A stretch of 64,000 nucleotides of DNA from Terriglobales bacterium (GTDB taxonomy: Bacteria > Acidobacteriota > Terriglobia > Terriglobales > Acidobacteriaceae). Of the stretch, positions 1 through 8,544 are shown in pieces. Every line of letters begins with the position of its first letter. Position 1 is the stretch's first letter. The translations under genes and the position numbers were made by a program. The stretch is taken from the NCBI GenBank assembly GCA_025980765.1, contig JAICXB010000019.1:1-64000 (forward strand), in the 5' to 3' direction. The notes under the pieces were generated by a model that saw only the letters and a list, made by a program, of their open reading frames with translations, was not told where the DNA came from and did not search any database.

Positions 1-120
1 ATTCTGGTGAAGGTCCATTCCGCCTCCCGGATTGCTTTGGTTCGCACCTTCAGCTTCTCCGCTCAGGCTCGAATGGACTATTCACTTGTTGGGAACAACG
101 TCCTGAAATCTCACAGCTAG
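1..120 (+). CDS. C-terminal fragment of an upstream gene cut by the window edge
   Basis: Frame 1 is open from the first base to a TAG at 118-120 and gives 39 residues ending VLKSHS. It ends 16 bases before the next gene. The fragment is too short to recognise a family. The open frame alone is weak evidence, so this may be a gene end or chance. Confidence 0.3.
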   Translation: MLVKVHSASRIALVRTFSFSAQARMDYSLVGNNVLKSHS

Positions 121-136
121 CTGGAAGCCGGTTCCT

Positions 137-988
137 ATGATATTTTCTTCGAATCCCTGCCTCGGGCCCGTTTCCATGAAGTTCTTCGAGCGCGAAACCG
201 TCAATCGAAATCTGCGTACGCCGCGCCCCTCGCTCTTGCCCTACAAGCCAGAGCTGAGCGTCTCAGCGCTGTACCGTGGATCGCGTGTGGGCGGAGACTT
301 TTACGAGTTCCTGCCTTTGAGCGAAACGCGCACGCTCTTCGTCCTCGCCGACATCGCCGGCAAGCGAGCTGAGGCATTGCACATTGCTGCCGCCGTGCAG
401 GACGCGATCCAGGAGCGGGCTCCGGAACTGCTCCGGGACGGTAATGCCAATGTCTCTGACGGCGTCACCTCGCTGACCCTGGAGTTGAACCGCAGCGTAA
501 TGCAAGCTGCGGGCGGCGTGCGCTCTGCCCCGGCGTTTGTCGGATGTCTCGACGAGCAGTTCGGGCTCATGCATTTCGTCAGCGCCGGTCATCCTCCGGC
601 TCTGGTGAAGGGGAGCGACGGCATTACGCAACTCGATCCCAACGGCCTGCCGCTGGGGTTGTTCTCGCACGCCACCCATGATGCGCAGATTTCGGTAGTG
701 CCGCCGGGATCGTCAATCGTGATGGTGTCGAAAGGCCTGATTGAGCTTTCCGCGGGACATCGTGAGTTCGGCCTGGAGCGAGTGCGGCAGATATTGGAAG
801 AGCAAAGCTTCCCCTCGGCCCAGCATCTGTGCCATGAGGTCCTCGAGCGGGCCGCCAAATTTGCCGAGCAGCCGTCCTCTTTTGGGCCGCAGTTCTCAAT
901 CCCCGGATTCCGCAGCAGCAACGAGCCCAATGATCATACCGTCATGTGCCTGATGCGCATGGCGTACCAGACCGCTGCAGCTGATTAG
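137..988 (+). CDS. SpoIIE/RsbU-type PP2C serine phosphatase
   Basis: This 283-residue cytoplasmic protein is a PP2C-type serine/threonine phosphatase domain of the SpoIIE/RsbU group, which in known systems dephosphorylates anti-sigma-factor antagonists. The metal-binding start of the domain is seen in GGDFYEF (about residues 52-58), followed by VLADIAGKR (about 69-77, the usual D..GKG region). FVSAGHPPALV and GLPLGLF follow mid-protein, and NDHTVMCLM closes the domain near the C terminus. No sensory PAS, GAF or HAMP domain precedes the catalytic part, so it is a stand-alone phosphatase. A second in-frame ATG at 176 (MKFFERE) is an equally good start. No anti-sigma or antagonist gene is adjacent, so the target is unknown. 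Confidence 0.8.
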   Translation: MIFSSNPCLGPVSMKFFERETVNRNLRTPRPSLLPYKPELSVSALYRGSRVGGDFYEFLPLSETRTLFVLADIAGKRAEALHIAAAVQDAIQERAPELLRDGNANVSDGVTSLTLELNRSVMQAAGGVRSAPAFVGCLDEQFGLMHFVSAGHPPALVKGSDGITQLDPNGLPLGLFSHATHDAQISVVPPGSSIVMVSKGLIELSAGHREFGLERVRQILEEQSFPSAQHLCHEVLERAAKFAEQPSSFGPQFSIPGFRSSNEPNDHTVMCLMRMAYQTAAAD

Positions 989-1061
989 CACCTAATTGCA
1001 GAAATGGCATATGGTGCTTGCTATTCTAGACGCCTGCAATAAGCAGCAAGAACTCCATACT

Positions 1062-1245
1062 CTGTCATCCTGAGGTCGCGCAGCGGCCGAAGGACCTGCT
1101 GCAAATCTGGATGCGCCGATGCGGTGAGCAGGGCTTTTCGGCCTGCACACGTGGGAACCGGTTTGTGCTTGAAGTGCCGAGCAACCCACCTCTCTGTCCG
1201 ACAATTTCGTAGGAGGTCCTTCGGCCTCCGGCCTCAGGATGACAG
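1062..1245. repeat. Inverted-repeat element, GTCATCCTGAG family (copy 1)
   Basis: The left arm begins CTGTCATCCTGAGG and contains CCGAAGGACCT. The right arm contains AGGTCCTTCGG and ends CCTCAGGATGACAG. The arms are about 35 bases and are separated by about 110 bases. The element fills the non-coding gap between the converging phosphatase and PIN-TRAM genes. Related copies lie at 5288-5488 and 12088-12183. Confidence 0.8.
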
Positions 1246-1293
1246 CTTAAAGATCCCACACAGCATCGATGTCGTCGGCAGAGTCGGGGGTCC

Positions 1294-2409
1294 TCACTCC
1301 TGAGGTTCGACAGCCGTGCTGGGGACGATCGGTTGCGGGCGGCCGGTGGCGCGATCGATGCGCGGTCCATTCGCTACCGGCGGAACCGCGGCGGTTCCAG
1401 CCTCATGGCGCGGATGATACGCAGTGCGCTCGTCGAATTTGCCGAAGATCATCTTGCCGGCGGTGGTCTGAAGCACTGACGTTACCGCGATATCGACGTT
1501 CTTCCCAATCAGCTTGCGCGCGTTGTCGATGACAACCATGGTGCCGTCATCCAGATAGGCGACGCCCTGGTTGTACTCCTTGCCTTCTTTCAGAATGAAA
1601 ACGCGCATGGTCTCGCCCGGCAGCACAATAGGCTTCAACGAATTCGCCAACTCATTGATGTTCAGAACTTCCACGCCCTGCAGTTGCGCGACTTTGTTCA
1701 AATTGAAGTCGTTGGTGACGATCTTGGCTTCGTAGAGCTTCGCCAGTTCGATCAACTTCAAATCTACTTCGCGAACTGAGGGGAAATCGTCCTCGACGAT
1801 CTGCACATTCATGGTCGCCATCTTTTGAATGCGCTGCAGCACGTCGAGGCCGCGCCGTCCGCGGTTGCGTTTGAGCGAATCGGCCGAATCGGCCACCAGT
1901 TGCAGCTCACGCAGCACGAACTGCGGAATCACCACCACGCCATCGAGAAAACCGGTTTCAGCGATATCGGCGATGCGACCGTCGATGACCACGCTGGTGT
2001 CGAGGATCTTGCAACTGCGCTTTGACTGTTTTTCCGAGCCAAACACGCCGCCCAGCGCCGATAAGTTCAGCAAGTCGCCTTTATTGGCGCCGACAATCAG
2101 GCCGACATACGACATCAGCAACATGATGAAGAGTTGAAGGAAATGCTGGGTATTGCCCGGCTCAATGGTGTCGCGAATGACAAGGCTGAAAAGATAGGCG
2201 CCGAAGATTCCGAGGATGCTGCCGATGACTGCGCCGATCAGTCGTTTCAGGCTTACGACCCGCAGTCGCGCCTCGAAGAGGACCACGGCAAGCCCGATCG
2301 CGGCGCCGGCACCGGCTGCCGCCCAGCGTTCCAACGAAAAAGGACGCAGCACAAAACAGACGATGCCGACAATCAGTATGAAGACGATGCGAATGAATAA
2401 AAGGTCCAC
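1294..2409 (-). CDS. PIN-TRAM domain membrane protein (YacL-like)
   Basis: The N-terminal ~110 residues hold about four hydrophobic membrane segments (LLFIRIVFILIVGIVCF first). A PIN nuclease-fold domain follows, beginning ILDTSVVIDGRIADI and including acidic residues of the metal site (also VTNDFNLNKV). A C-terminal TRAM domain (LPGETMRVFILKEG to about IFGKF) is predicted to bind RNA. This order is that of the YacL/PilT-TRAM family, which is conserved in many bacteria, and its exact role is unsettled. The GTG at 2409 is preceded by GGGAGG and starts directly at the first membrane segment. A GTG at 2451 would add 14 residues. The C-terminal tail is proline-rich and probably disordered. Confidence 0.85.
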   Translation of the reverse strand: MDLLFIRIVFILIVGIVCFVLRPFSLERWAAAGAGAAIGLAVVLFEARLRVVSLKRLIGAVIGSILGIFGAYLFSLVIRDTIEPGNTQHFLQLFIMLLMSYVGLIVGANKGDLLNLSALGGVFGSEKQSKRSCKILDTSVVIDGRIADIAETGFLDGVVVIPQFVLRELQLVADSADSLKRNRGRRGLDVLQRIQKMATMNVQIVEDDFPSVREVDLKLIELAKLYEAKIVTNDFNLNKVAQLQGVEVLNINELANSLKPIVLPGETMRVFILKEGKEYNQGVAYLDDGTMVVIDNARKLIGKNVDIAVTSVLQTTAGKMIFGKFDERTAYHPRHEAGTAAVPPVANGPRIDRATGRPQPIVPSTAVEPQE

Positions 2410-2588
2410 AGGACCTCCCGATGGGCCGCGTGGATTTGTTATCCCGGGCACGCTCCCGGCGCTACGTTCGGGTTCTGATATGAGCGGACTGCGATGAACT
2501 ATGAATCGGAGTTACTGATTATTCGAGGGGGCCTGTATGAAAAATGAATCCCTCGTTGTGCGGAAAGTATATACGAAAAAACCGGAAA

Positions 2589-2805
2589 GGCGTTTCAGGC
2601 TTTTAACCACGGAGACACGAAGAACACGGAGTAGGGTTGAAAATGAATTTTGGCCGTGATTGGGAGCCTGAGGCCCCTTCTATTCCAGCGCTCAACATTC
2701 AATAAATCAAGAATCTCTCCGCGATCTTCGTGACTCCGTGGTGAAAATGGATTTTGAAACGCCTCTTCTGAAACGCCCTTCTTGAAACGCTTTTCCTGAA
2801 ACGCA
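2589..2805. repeat. Inverted-repeat element, ACCACGGA family with TGAAACGC repeats
   Basis: The left arm reads GGCGTTTCA, then AACCACGGAG and ACACGAAG. The right arm mirrors it with CTTCGTGACTCCGTGGT followed by four near-tandem copies of TGAAACGC, the complement of the left GCGTTTCA. It lies in the 860-base gap between the PIN-TRAM gene and the amidase gene. The stretch 2810-3028 shows nothing else recognisable. Confidence 0.75.
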
Positions 2806-3028
2806 TTTACTCAGTTAATGATTCCAGCAGAACCCCCGTCCGGTTTTCCATTGCCGCGAAGGGAGCTTAAGGCCAGAGTGACAGTATCGAAGATCACTCC
2901 TGACGTTTTGGCCGCGCCACGCCAATCAGCGGCCGCCAGCTCTCCTTAGCGGGAGAAAACGAAGGGCACGTCGGCGCCAGAAAATCTCGGGGGAGAATGG
3001 CGCCGGCGCGCCCCGGTTTTTCGAGTGA

Positions 3029-3230
3029 AGCTGCTAGCCAAGCCAAAAGCAACCGCAAAACCAACAGCTTTACCGCGGATTTCACGGATACGCACGGATT
3101 TCACGGATTAATTTCATTTGTTTTTCCCAAAAATTCATCTGTGCGATCCGTGCTCATCCGTGCAATCCGTGGTAAAGCTGTGGCTTTTGCCTTTGCTTTC
3201 GTTTTGGCCAGCTGCTAGTAGCTAGCAGCT
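3029..3230. repeat. Nested inverted repeat, ACCACGGA core inside GCTGCTAG arms
   Basis: From outside inwards the arms pair in layers. GCTGCTAGCC pairs with GGCCAGCTGCTAG, AAAGC..CGCAAAAC with its complement near 3185-3205, CAGCTTTACCGCGGAT with ATCCGTGGTAAAGCTG, and CACGGAT repeats with ATCCGTG repeats. The whole would fold into one ~200-base cruciform or hairpin. It ends 40 bases before the amidase start. Confidence 0.8.
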
Positions 3231-3269
3231 CCGCTATAATTCCGCGTTCACTGGAGAACCAACCACCTC

Positions 3270-5123
3270 ATGCTCGATCGCCGACGCTTTCTCGCCGTCT
3301 GTTCGCAATTGGGACTCACCACCACCTTGCTTCCGGGCGTGCTCTGGAGCATGGCCCAGGATGAAGGTAAAGCGACCATCAGCAAGGCCATGATTGAGGA
3401 CGCCGCGCAAATCGCCGATGTACCTCTGCCCGAGGAATATACGCAGGCGATGCTCGACGGGCTCAATGAGCAGAAGAAGGACTACGAAGAGATCTATAAG
3501 CTCAAGATCCCGAACGGCGTTGCGCCGGCCTACATCTTCGATCCGGTGCTGCCGGGCATGCAGTTTGAAACCGTGAAGCGCCCGATGCGCATGACCTCGG
3601 CCGCACTGGTTGGAACCGGCGGGGTGCCCGGCAACATCGAAGAGGTCGCCTTCTACAGCGTGCGCCAACTTGCCGCGCTGATGCAGACGAAGAAGATCTC
3701 CTCCGTGGCGCTGACTGACATGTATCTCGCGCGCCTCAAGAAATACGATCCCCTGCTCAAATTCGTGATCACGCTCACGGAAGATCGGGCACACGCCAAA
3801 GCGCAAGAAGCCGATCGCGAGATCGCCGCGGGAAAATATCGCGGGCCGCTGCATGGATTGCCCTGGGGCGCGAAGGACTTGCTTGCAGTAAAGGGATATC
3901 GCACCACTTGGGGCGCCGGAGGATTCGAGCAGCAGAACATCGACGAGGACGCCACCGTGGTGCAGCGTCTGGACGAAGCCGGAGCGGTGCTGGTGGCAAA
4001 GCTCACCTTGGGCGCATTGGCCATGGGCGACAAGTGGTTTGGTGGACAGACGCGCAATCCCTGGAATCCCCATCAAGGCTCCAGCGGATCATCTGCAGGC
4101 TCGGCATCGGCTACCGCCTCGGGGTGCGTGGCCTTCGCGATCGGCTCGGAGACGCTGGGCTCGATTTCGTCTCCATCCACGCGCTGCGGCACCACGGGAT
4201 TGCGTCCGAGCTTTGGCCTCGTACCCCGCACCGGCGCGATGGCGCTTTCCTGGACCATGGACAAACTCGGCCCGATTTGCCGCGCAGTCGAAGATACCGC
4301 ACTGGTGCTGAGCGCAATCTATGGGCGTGATGGCCACGATCGCAGCGTCCAGAATGCCGCGTTCAACTGGGACGCGAACGTCGATTGGCGCAAGCTGCGC
4401 GTCGGCTACTTCAAGTCGGAATTCGAATTGAAGCCACCGCAGCAGCCCGAGCCGCCGAAAGAGCAGAAGTCCGCCACTCCGGAAGAAGAGAAGAAAGCCG
4501 CTGAAGACAAGCGGCGGCGCGAGCAGGCGGAGGAACGACGCAAATACGATCAGCGCTTCAACGATGCCGCGGTGGCCAAGCTCAGGGAAATGGGTGTCAA
4601 TCTCATTCCTGTGGAGCTGCCGAAATTTCCCTACGGAGCCATGGTCCCGCTGCTGACCGCCGAAGCTGCCGCGGCATTCGACGATCTCACCCGCTCCGGA
4701 CGCGACAAGCTGCTCACCGAACAATCCCCCGACGATTGGCCCAACCAGTTTCGCATTGCCCGCCTTATGCCCGCCGTGGAATACATTCAGGCCAACCGCG
4801 CGCGCCTGGAAGCGATGGAGCTCTGGCAGAAAATGTTCGCGGATTTTGACGTGATTGTTGCCCCGACGGCCAGCGAGCAGTTAGTGGCGACGAACCTGAC
4901 CGGCAACCCCGCGCTGATTCTGCCCAATGGCTTCCGCGGACCCGACGCCCCTAAGCCTCCGGTAAAAGATAACGGGGACGACGACGGCATCGGCGGCCCC
5001 GGCACTCCGGTAAGCCTCACGTTCCTCGGCCAACTCTATGGCGAAGCCAAAATGCTGGCCCTGGCCAAGGCCTATCAGGACGCCACCGGTTTCAATTTGA
5101 AACACCCGCAGTTGGAGCAATAA
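3270..5123 (+). CDS. Exported amidase, amidase-signature family
   Basis: This 617-residue hydrolase belongs to the amidase-signature family (GatA-like fold). The Ser-cisSer-Lys triad is visible: Lys in GLPWGAKDLL (about residue 199), the GSSGSSAGSAS loop, and the nucleophile Ser in TLGSISSPS. The N terminus (RRRFLAVCSQLGL) looks like a Tat signal, which would place the enzyme in the periplasm and fits a folded-export substrate. A highly charged, Lys/Glu-rich insert at about residues 395-430 is unusual for the family. It cannot be the tRNA amidotransferase GatA, because that is cytoplasmic and lacks a signal. The natural substrate is unknown. The stop codon lies inside the left arm of the next repeat element. 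Confidence 0.85.
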   Translation: MLDRRRFLAVCSQLGLTTTLLPGVLWSMAQDEGKATISKAMIEDAAQIADVPLPEEYTQAMLDGLNEQKKDYEEIYKLKIPNGVAPAYIFDPVLPGMQFETVKRPMRMTSAALVGTGGVPGNIEEVAFYSVRQLAALMQTKKISSVALTDMYLARLKKYDPLLKFVITLTEDRAHAKAQEADREIAAGKYRGPLHGLPWGAKDLLAVKGYRTTWGAGGFEQQNIDEDATVVQRLDEAGAVLVAKLTLGALAMGDKWFGGQTRNPWNPHQGSSGSSAGSASATASGCVAFAIGSETLGSISSPSTRCGTTGLRPSFGLVPRTGAMALSWTMDKLGPICRAVEDTALVLSAIYGRDGHDRSVQNAAFNWDANVDWRKLRVGYFKSEFELKPPQQPEPPKEQKSATPEEEKKAAEDKRRREQAEERRKYDQRFNDAAVAKLREMGVNLIPVELPKFPYGAMVPLLTAEAAAAFDDLTRSGRDKLLTEQSPDDWPNQFRIARLMPAVEYIQANRARLEAMELWQKMFADFDVIVAPTASEQLVATNLTGNPALILPNGFRGPDAPKPPVKDNGDDDGIGGPGTPVSLTFLGQLYGEAKMLALAKAYQDATGFNLKHPQLEQ

Positions 5124-5553
5124 GCAATAAGCAATAAGCGACAAACCCGGATTTGGGGGTGGAGTTGGGGAGAGTTGACTCTCAAAACACAACTGCCGAC
5201 TTCTTAGGCGCGGAGCGCCGGCAGAATTTAGCCCACGGCGCCAGCCGTGGGTAAATATCCCCGCAAAATATTGTCGTTTCCCGAAATCTGTCATCCTGAG
5301 TCCGCCTCAGGCGGGCGAAGGATCTCCTGTGATGTGTCGAACGAAATTGCAGGGTGCAGGGCTCCTTCAAGCAAAATCCGCGGTTGAAGAGTCCCCAAAC
5401 TGCAAAGTCGATTGAAGCGTCTCGTAGAGGTCCTTCCTCTCGCGATCAACTCCGCTGCGCGGAGTTGATCTTCGTCGTCAGGATGACAATCTATGAATTT
5501 AGCCCAACCTTCTTGCCTATCGCTTATTGCATATCGCCTATCGCTTACCGCTT
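5118..5553. repeat. Two-layer nested inverted repeat between amidase and GH18 genes
   Basis: The outer arms are AGCAATAAGCAATAAGC-type repeats (5118-5140) and the complementary TATCGCTTATTGC-type repeats (5514-5553). Inside them lies a GTCATCCTGAG-family element (5288-5488) that itself contains a GATCAACTCCG/CGGAGTTGATC hairpin. The outer arms run into both flanking coding ends. The amidase stop TAA (5121-5123) and the GH18 stop TAG (5538-5540) are repeat bases. Confidence 0.8.
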
Positions 5554-6773
5554 TCCCTCACCGCCAACGTCTTCAACAGCTCCGCATCCGGCGTGTCGTC
5601 GCCCAACTCCCAGAACATTACTCCACCTAAATGATGTTGATGAATGAATTGCAGCTTTGCGCGCATTGCCTGCGGGCAGTCGTAGCTCCAGAACTCGCCT
5701 TGGTTCCATATGGTGCAGGTAGCGGTGGTTGGATAAAACTGCGCGTCAGCTTTCGCCGGCAGCGCCTTGAGATCGCGATAGGAGGATGGCTGTTTCGAAG
5801 GGCCGCCGGCCGGCTGGTAGAGCCCGTGATTTTTATCCGCAACGCCGGTCCAGCCTTTGCCATAAAACGGCACGCCGAAGACGATTTTGCGCGCGGGTAC
5901 GCCGGCTTGAAGAAAGTCCATCACTGCGTGCGCGCCATAGTGCATGTCCAGCGGCGGCTTTGATTTGTCGGCCGGATCATGGAAGAGCGCGCTGTGCAGA
6001 TTGGTGGTCTTCTCCACATTCCAGTGCAGGTCATACGCCATCACCGAGAGATAGTCGAAATAGCGGCTGATCGCTTTGAGGTCGTAGTGGACATAGTCCT
6101 CGGCGCCGGCGGGAACGGCTGTGGTCAGCAGGAGCCCCGGACGCACCGCGTCGAGTTGACGGCGGAACTCTGCCGCCAGCAGCGTCATGTTCTCCTTGTC
6201 TTCCGGACGGCCGGGAATCATGCCGCCATCGACGGGATACTCCCAATCGACATCGATGCCGTCGAAGATGCCAGGCGCGTGAATGCCGGGCGCGAAATTT
6301 CCCTTGATGAAAGTATCCACGCAGGAGCGGACGAACTCCTTCAGGTTCTGTGGTTCGGCGGCGTCGGAAAAACCTTCTGAATTTCCCCATCCCCCGAACG
6401 AAATGAGAAGTTTCAAATTGGGATGCTTTCGCTTGAGCTCCTGCAGTTGATGGAACGATCCGCGAAGCTGGTTGGGAGCATTCGAATCCGCCGTGCCATC
6501 CACGCTCTCGGCCGCAGCGTATGCATGCTTCAGTTCGACGTCAGGATCTGGGACTTCACAATGATTGTGCGCCACGCGTCCGAAGGCGTAGTCGAGCTGC
6601 GTGAGCAGGGCCGCGGCTCCGCTGGTATCAATTTGCTTGATCGGGAAGTTGCCGAAGACATTGTGTTCGGCGTAGTAGCCGATCACCTGGAAGCGTGGCT
6701 GTGTGGCTTGGGCAGATACGGCAACGCTGAGCCCGACGGCAGCAAAGATGAAGATCACGAGGTGGCGTCGCAT
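5538..6773 (-). CDS. Secreted glycoside hydrolase family 18 (chitinase-like)
   Basis: The 411-residue protein starts with a clear signal peptide (RRHLVIFIFAAVGLSVAVSA). A single GH18 TIM barrel follows: LKLLISFGGWG is the SxGG strand, and FDGIDVDWEYP carries the DxxDxDxE catalytic motif with its Glu acid. Later barrel strands include SVMAYDL and GVMFWELGDD. GH18 enzymes cleave beta-1,4-GlcNAc polymers such as chitin, and some act on peptidoglycan or N-glycans. No carbohydrate-binding module is present, so the substrate cannot be set. It converges with the amidase gene across the nested repeat. Confidence 0.92.
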   Translation of the reverse strand: MRRHLVIFIFAAVGLSVAVSAQATQPRFQVIGYYAEHNVFGNFPIKQIDTSGAAALLTQLDYAFGRVAHNHCEVPDPDVELKHAYAAAESVDGTADSNAPNQLRGSFHQLQELKRKHPNLKLLISFGGWGNSEGFSDAAEPQNLKEFVRSCVDTFIKGNFAPGIHAPGIFDGIDVDWEYPVDGGMIPGRPEDKENMTLLAAEFRRQLDAVRPGLLLTTAVPAGAEDYVHYDLKAISRYFDYLSVMAYDLHWNVEKTTNLHSALFHDPADKSKPPLDMHYGAHAVMDFLQAGVPARKIVFGVPFYGKGWTGVADKNHGLYQPAGGPSKQPSSYRDLKALPAKADAQFYPTTATCTIWNQGEFWSYDCPQAMRAKLQFIHQHHLGGVMFWELGDDTPDAELLKTLAVRESGKR

Positions 6774-6863
6774 TCCCTATTCATAATTGAGGATGGGAGG
6801 GTTCTGCAATGGAGCCGTCTTCCGAAGATGCATACGGCGAGAGCACCCTGATACAACTTTCAC

Positions 6864-7475
6864 GTGCGCGATCTCCTTCAAATTCTCGCTCCATATCTCG
6901 ACCGGCCTCTCGACGACGTACAGCTCCGCCAAATCGAGGTTTACCTCGATCTGCTGCTGAAGTGGAATGCGAAGATGAACCTCACGGCAATACGCGATCC
7001 CGACGAGATCGTGCGCCGCCATTTTGGTGAGTCGTTGTTCGCCGCCGAGCAGCTTGCGCCTGCTGAGGCATCCACGTTGATTGACGTCGGTTCGGGCGCA
7101 GGCTTTCCCGGAGTGCCGATCAAAATGGTCGCGCCGCAGCTTGCAGTCACTCTCATCGAATCGCAGCTTAAGAAAGTGGCGTTTCTACGCGAGGTGGTTC
7201 GTGCTCTGCATCTTGAGAAAACAACCGTCTTTCCTCATCGGGCAGAGGATCTGAAAATCAAGGCACAAATCGTGACTATGCGCGCGGTCGATAAGTTCGA
7301 GTCCGCGCTGCAAGCGGCGGCAGATCTGGTCGAATCCGGCGGACAACTCGCGTTGCTAATCGGAGCACCCCAGGTTGACTCGGCGCGCCGGCAGTTGCCC
7401 TCCTTCGCCTGGCAAGATCCGATCGCGATTCCCGAATCCCGAGCGCGCGTTCTGTTGATCGGGAGGAACAGGTAA
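6864..7475 (+). CDS. rsmG: 16S rRNA (guanine-527-N7)-methyltransferase RsmG
   Basis: RsmG (GidB) methylates G527 of 16S rRNA using S-adenosylmethionine. The 203 residues match the usual length. The N-terminal KWNAKMNLTAIRDPDEIVRRH is family-typical, and the SAM site is DVGSGAGFPGVPIK (about residues 72-85), with TMRAVDKF in the second half. The start is a GTG at 6864 giving MRDLLQIL. It lies upstream of parA and parB as in many origin regions, but about 1.07 kb of non-coding DNA separates them here. Confidence 0.95.
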   Translation: MRDLLQILAPYLDRPLDDVQLRQIEVYLDLLLKWNAKMNLTAIRDPDEIVRRHFGESLFAAEQLAPAEASTLIDVGSGAGFPGVPIKMVAPQLAVTLIESQLKKVAFLREVVRALHLEKTTVFPHRAEDLKIKAQIVTMRAVDKFESALQAAADLVESGGQLALLIGAPQVDSARRQLPSFAWQDPIAIPESRARVLLIGRNR

Positions 7476-7572
7476 GCAGAAGCCGCGAGAATTGGCCTTT
7501 ACTTTCGCCTTATATTCGCTTAACATTGAGGAAGAAACTGTTGCAGTTCTAACCTTTTTCGATTCAGCCGAA

Positions 7573-7610
7573 GTCCAGCTAGAGACGGGCGCGCCCCGTC
7601 TCTGCTGGAC
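7573..7610. terminator. Perfect two-part hairpin downstream of rsmG
   Basis: GTCCAGC (7573-7579) pairs with GCTGGAC (7604-7610), and AGAGACGGG (7581-7589) pairs with CCCGTCTCT (7595-7603) around a 5-base loop. There is no T-tract, so classical intrinsic termination is doubtful. The inner arms are identical to the hairpin at 36175-36197. Confidence 0.55.
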
Positions 7611-7653
7611 ACAGTGACGAACCAAATTTAATCAGAACGGAGAAGGCGGCGAG

Positions 7654-7800
7654 AGATCTCATCGGGGTCTCAACGCGAAGGTGAGATCGATCCCACCAGG
7701 TCTCGTCGGAGACCTGAGATCATCTCATCGAGATCTCATCAAAAAGATGAGATCAGATGAGACCTTGTCGTGTAAGTCCTTTTAGGCGATGAGATCGCAT
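7654..7800. repeat. Cluster of GATGAGATC/GATCTCATC repeats, candidate origin element
   Basis: About 150 bases contain many copies, in both orientations, of a GAGATC-centred motif. GAGATCTCATC occurs exactly at 7654-7664 and 7731-7741. The palindrome TGAGATCATCTCA spans 7716-7728, GGTCTC..GAGACC spans 7700-7715, and GATGAGATC copies lie near 7747 and 7789. The block is non-coding. Its placement between rsmG and parA suggests iterons of a replication origin or a binding array, but no initiator gene is adjacent. Confidence 0.6.
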
Positions 7801-7955
7801 GAAAAAAGATTGTTTACCGGCAGGAGCCAAGAACCTGGACGCGAGCGGGATTCGCGATGGAAAGCCTGCCAAATCCAATGCTCAAGACAGGATGAATCAA
7901 GATGGTAAACCCCACCCCTCGATGAGTGACTCTGCCTGGGGAGCATAATCGGGTT

Positions 7956-8192
7956 ATCAGAACGGCCTGCGGTAGCGGGCCGTGCCGTTGCTTTTTGGTT
8001 TTAGGCTTTGGCTAGCGGCAGGGCAAGCAAGAGGCAAATTGTTCCAGGTGGAACAATTTCAGAACGGCCTGCGATAGCGGGCCGCAACGTTGCTGTACCT
8101 TCAGTACGGCCTAAGTTAGCGGGTGCGGTCTTGCTGTGGGTCTAGGCGCGGGTGGAAATTCAAAAGCACAGCCCACTACCGCAGGCCGTTCC
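7956..8192. repeat. Dispersed CAGAACGGCCTGCGGTAGC repeats
   Basis: Copies of a ~30-base unit reading TCAGAACGGCCTGCGGTAGC then GGGCCG lie at 7956-7987, 8056-8090 and, diverged, 8100-8130. An inverted copy lies at 8172-8192, and a further copy at 9379-9406. Three of the copies sit next to a parS-type palindrome through a short AATTTCAG linker. The rest of 7811-8544 holds no gene. Confidence 0.7.
8040..8055. promoter_or_regulatory. Degenerate parS-like site 1
   Basis: TGTTCCAGGTGGAACA differs from the five other sites by one central base (CAGGTG instead of CACGTG). It lies 5' of parA and is followed by AATTTCAG and the CGGCCTGCG repeat. Confidence 0.6.
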
Positions 8193-8212
8193 GCTTCGAT
8201 TTTGCCTGAAAT

Positions 8213-8228
8213 TGTTCCACGTGGAACA
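8213..8228. promoter_or_regulatory. parS: parS site 2
   Basis: The perfect 16-base palindrome TGTTCCACGTGGAACA matches the ParB-binding parS consensus TGTTTCACGTGAAACA except for one compensating pair. It is preceded by CCTGAAAT and an inverted CGGCCTGCG repeat. Confidence 0.88.
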
Positions 8229-8386
8229 TTCTCGAGGCTGTAGTGGATCGAGATTCTTAATTTGCGAACCAAGCTGTTCAGATTCGCAGCTTAGAAGCTC
8301 AGAGGCTCTAAGGCTACTTCTCCACATCGATTTCCACCTCGTGATGCCTGACAGTTCATCGCGCAAAATCAGCAGCTTAGGGAAAT

Positions 8387-8402
8387 TGTTCCACGTGGAA
8401 CA
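8387..8402. promoter_or_regulatory. parS: parS site 3
   Basis: This is a perfect TGTTCCACGTGGAACA, 143 bases upstream of the parA start and directly followed by a near-consensus DnaA box. Confidence 0.88.
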
Positions 8403-8408
8403 ATCCTC

Positions 8409-8417
8409 TTATCCACC
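8409..8417 (+). other. Single DnaA-box-like 9-mer
   Basis: TTATCCACC matches the DnaA box TTATCCACA at eight of nine positions and lies seven bases after parS site 3. No second good match was found nearby, so one box alone does not show an origin. Confidence 0.35.
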
Positions 8418-8544
8418 CAAGCGCACTAAATTGCGGCATTGCCAGCAACCGTGCCTATCTTTAGGTTGGCAGAATGCGAAACCCTAGATTCTCTGAGCTG
8501 ATAATAGCTTCGAAGCTTCGCGGCTTCGTGGGTGCGAGGCCAGC

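Noticed and set aside
3235-3240. TATAAT as a -10 promoter box for the amidase gene
   Set aside because: No -35-like hexamer lies 16-18 bases upstream, and the site is at the edge of a repeat arm, so chance is likely.
5118-5553. CRISPR array from the short AATAAGC repeats
   Set aside because: The units are seven to nine bases, run without unique spacers and occur as inverted arms. No cas genes are present.
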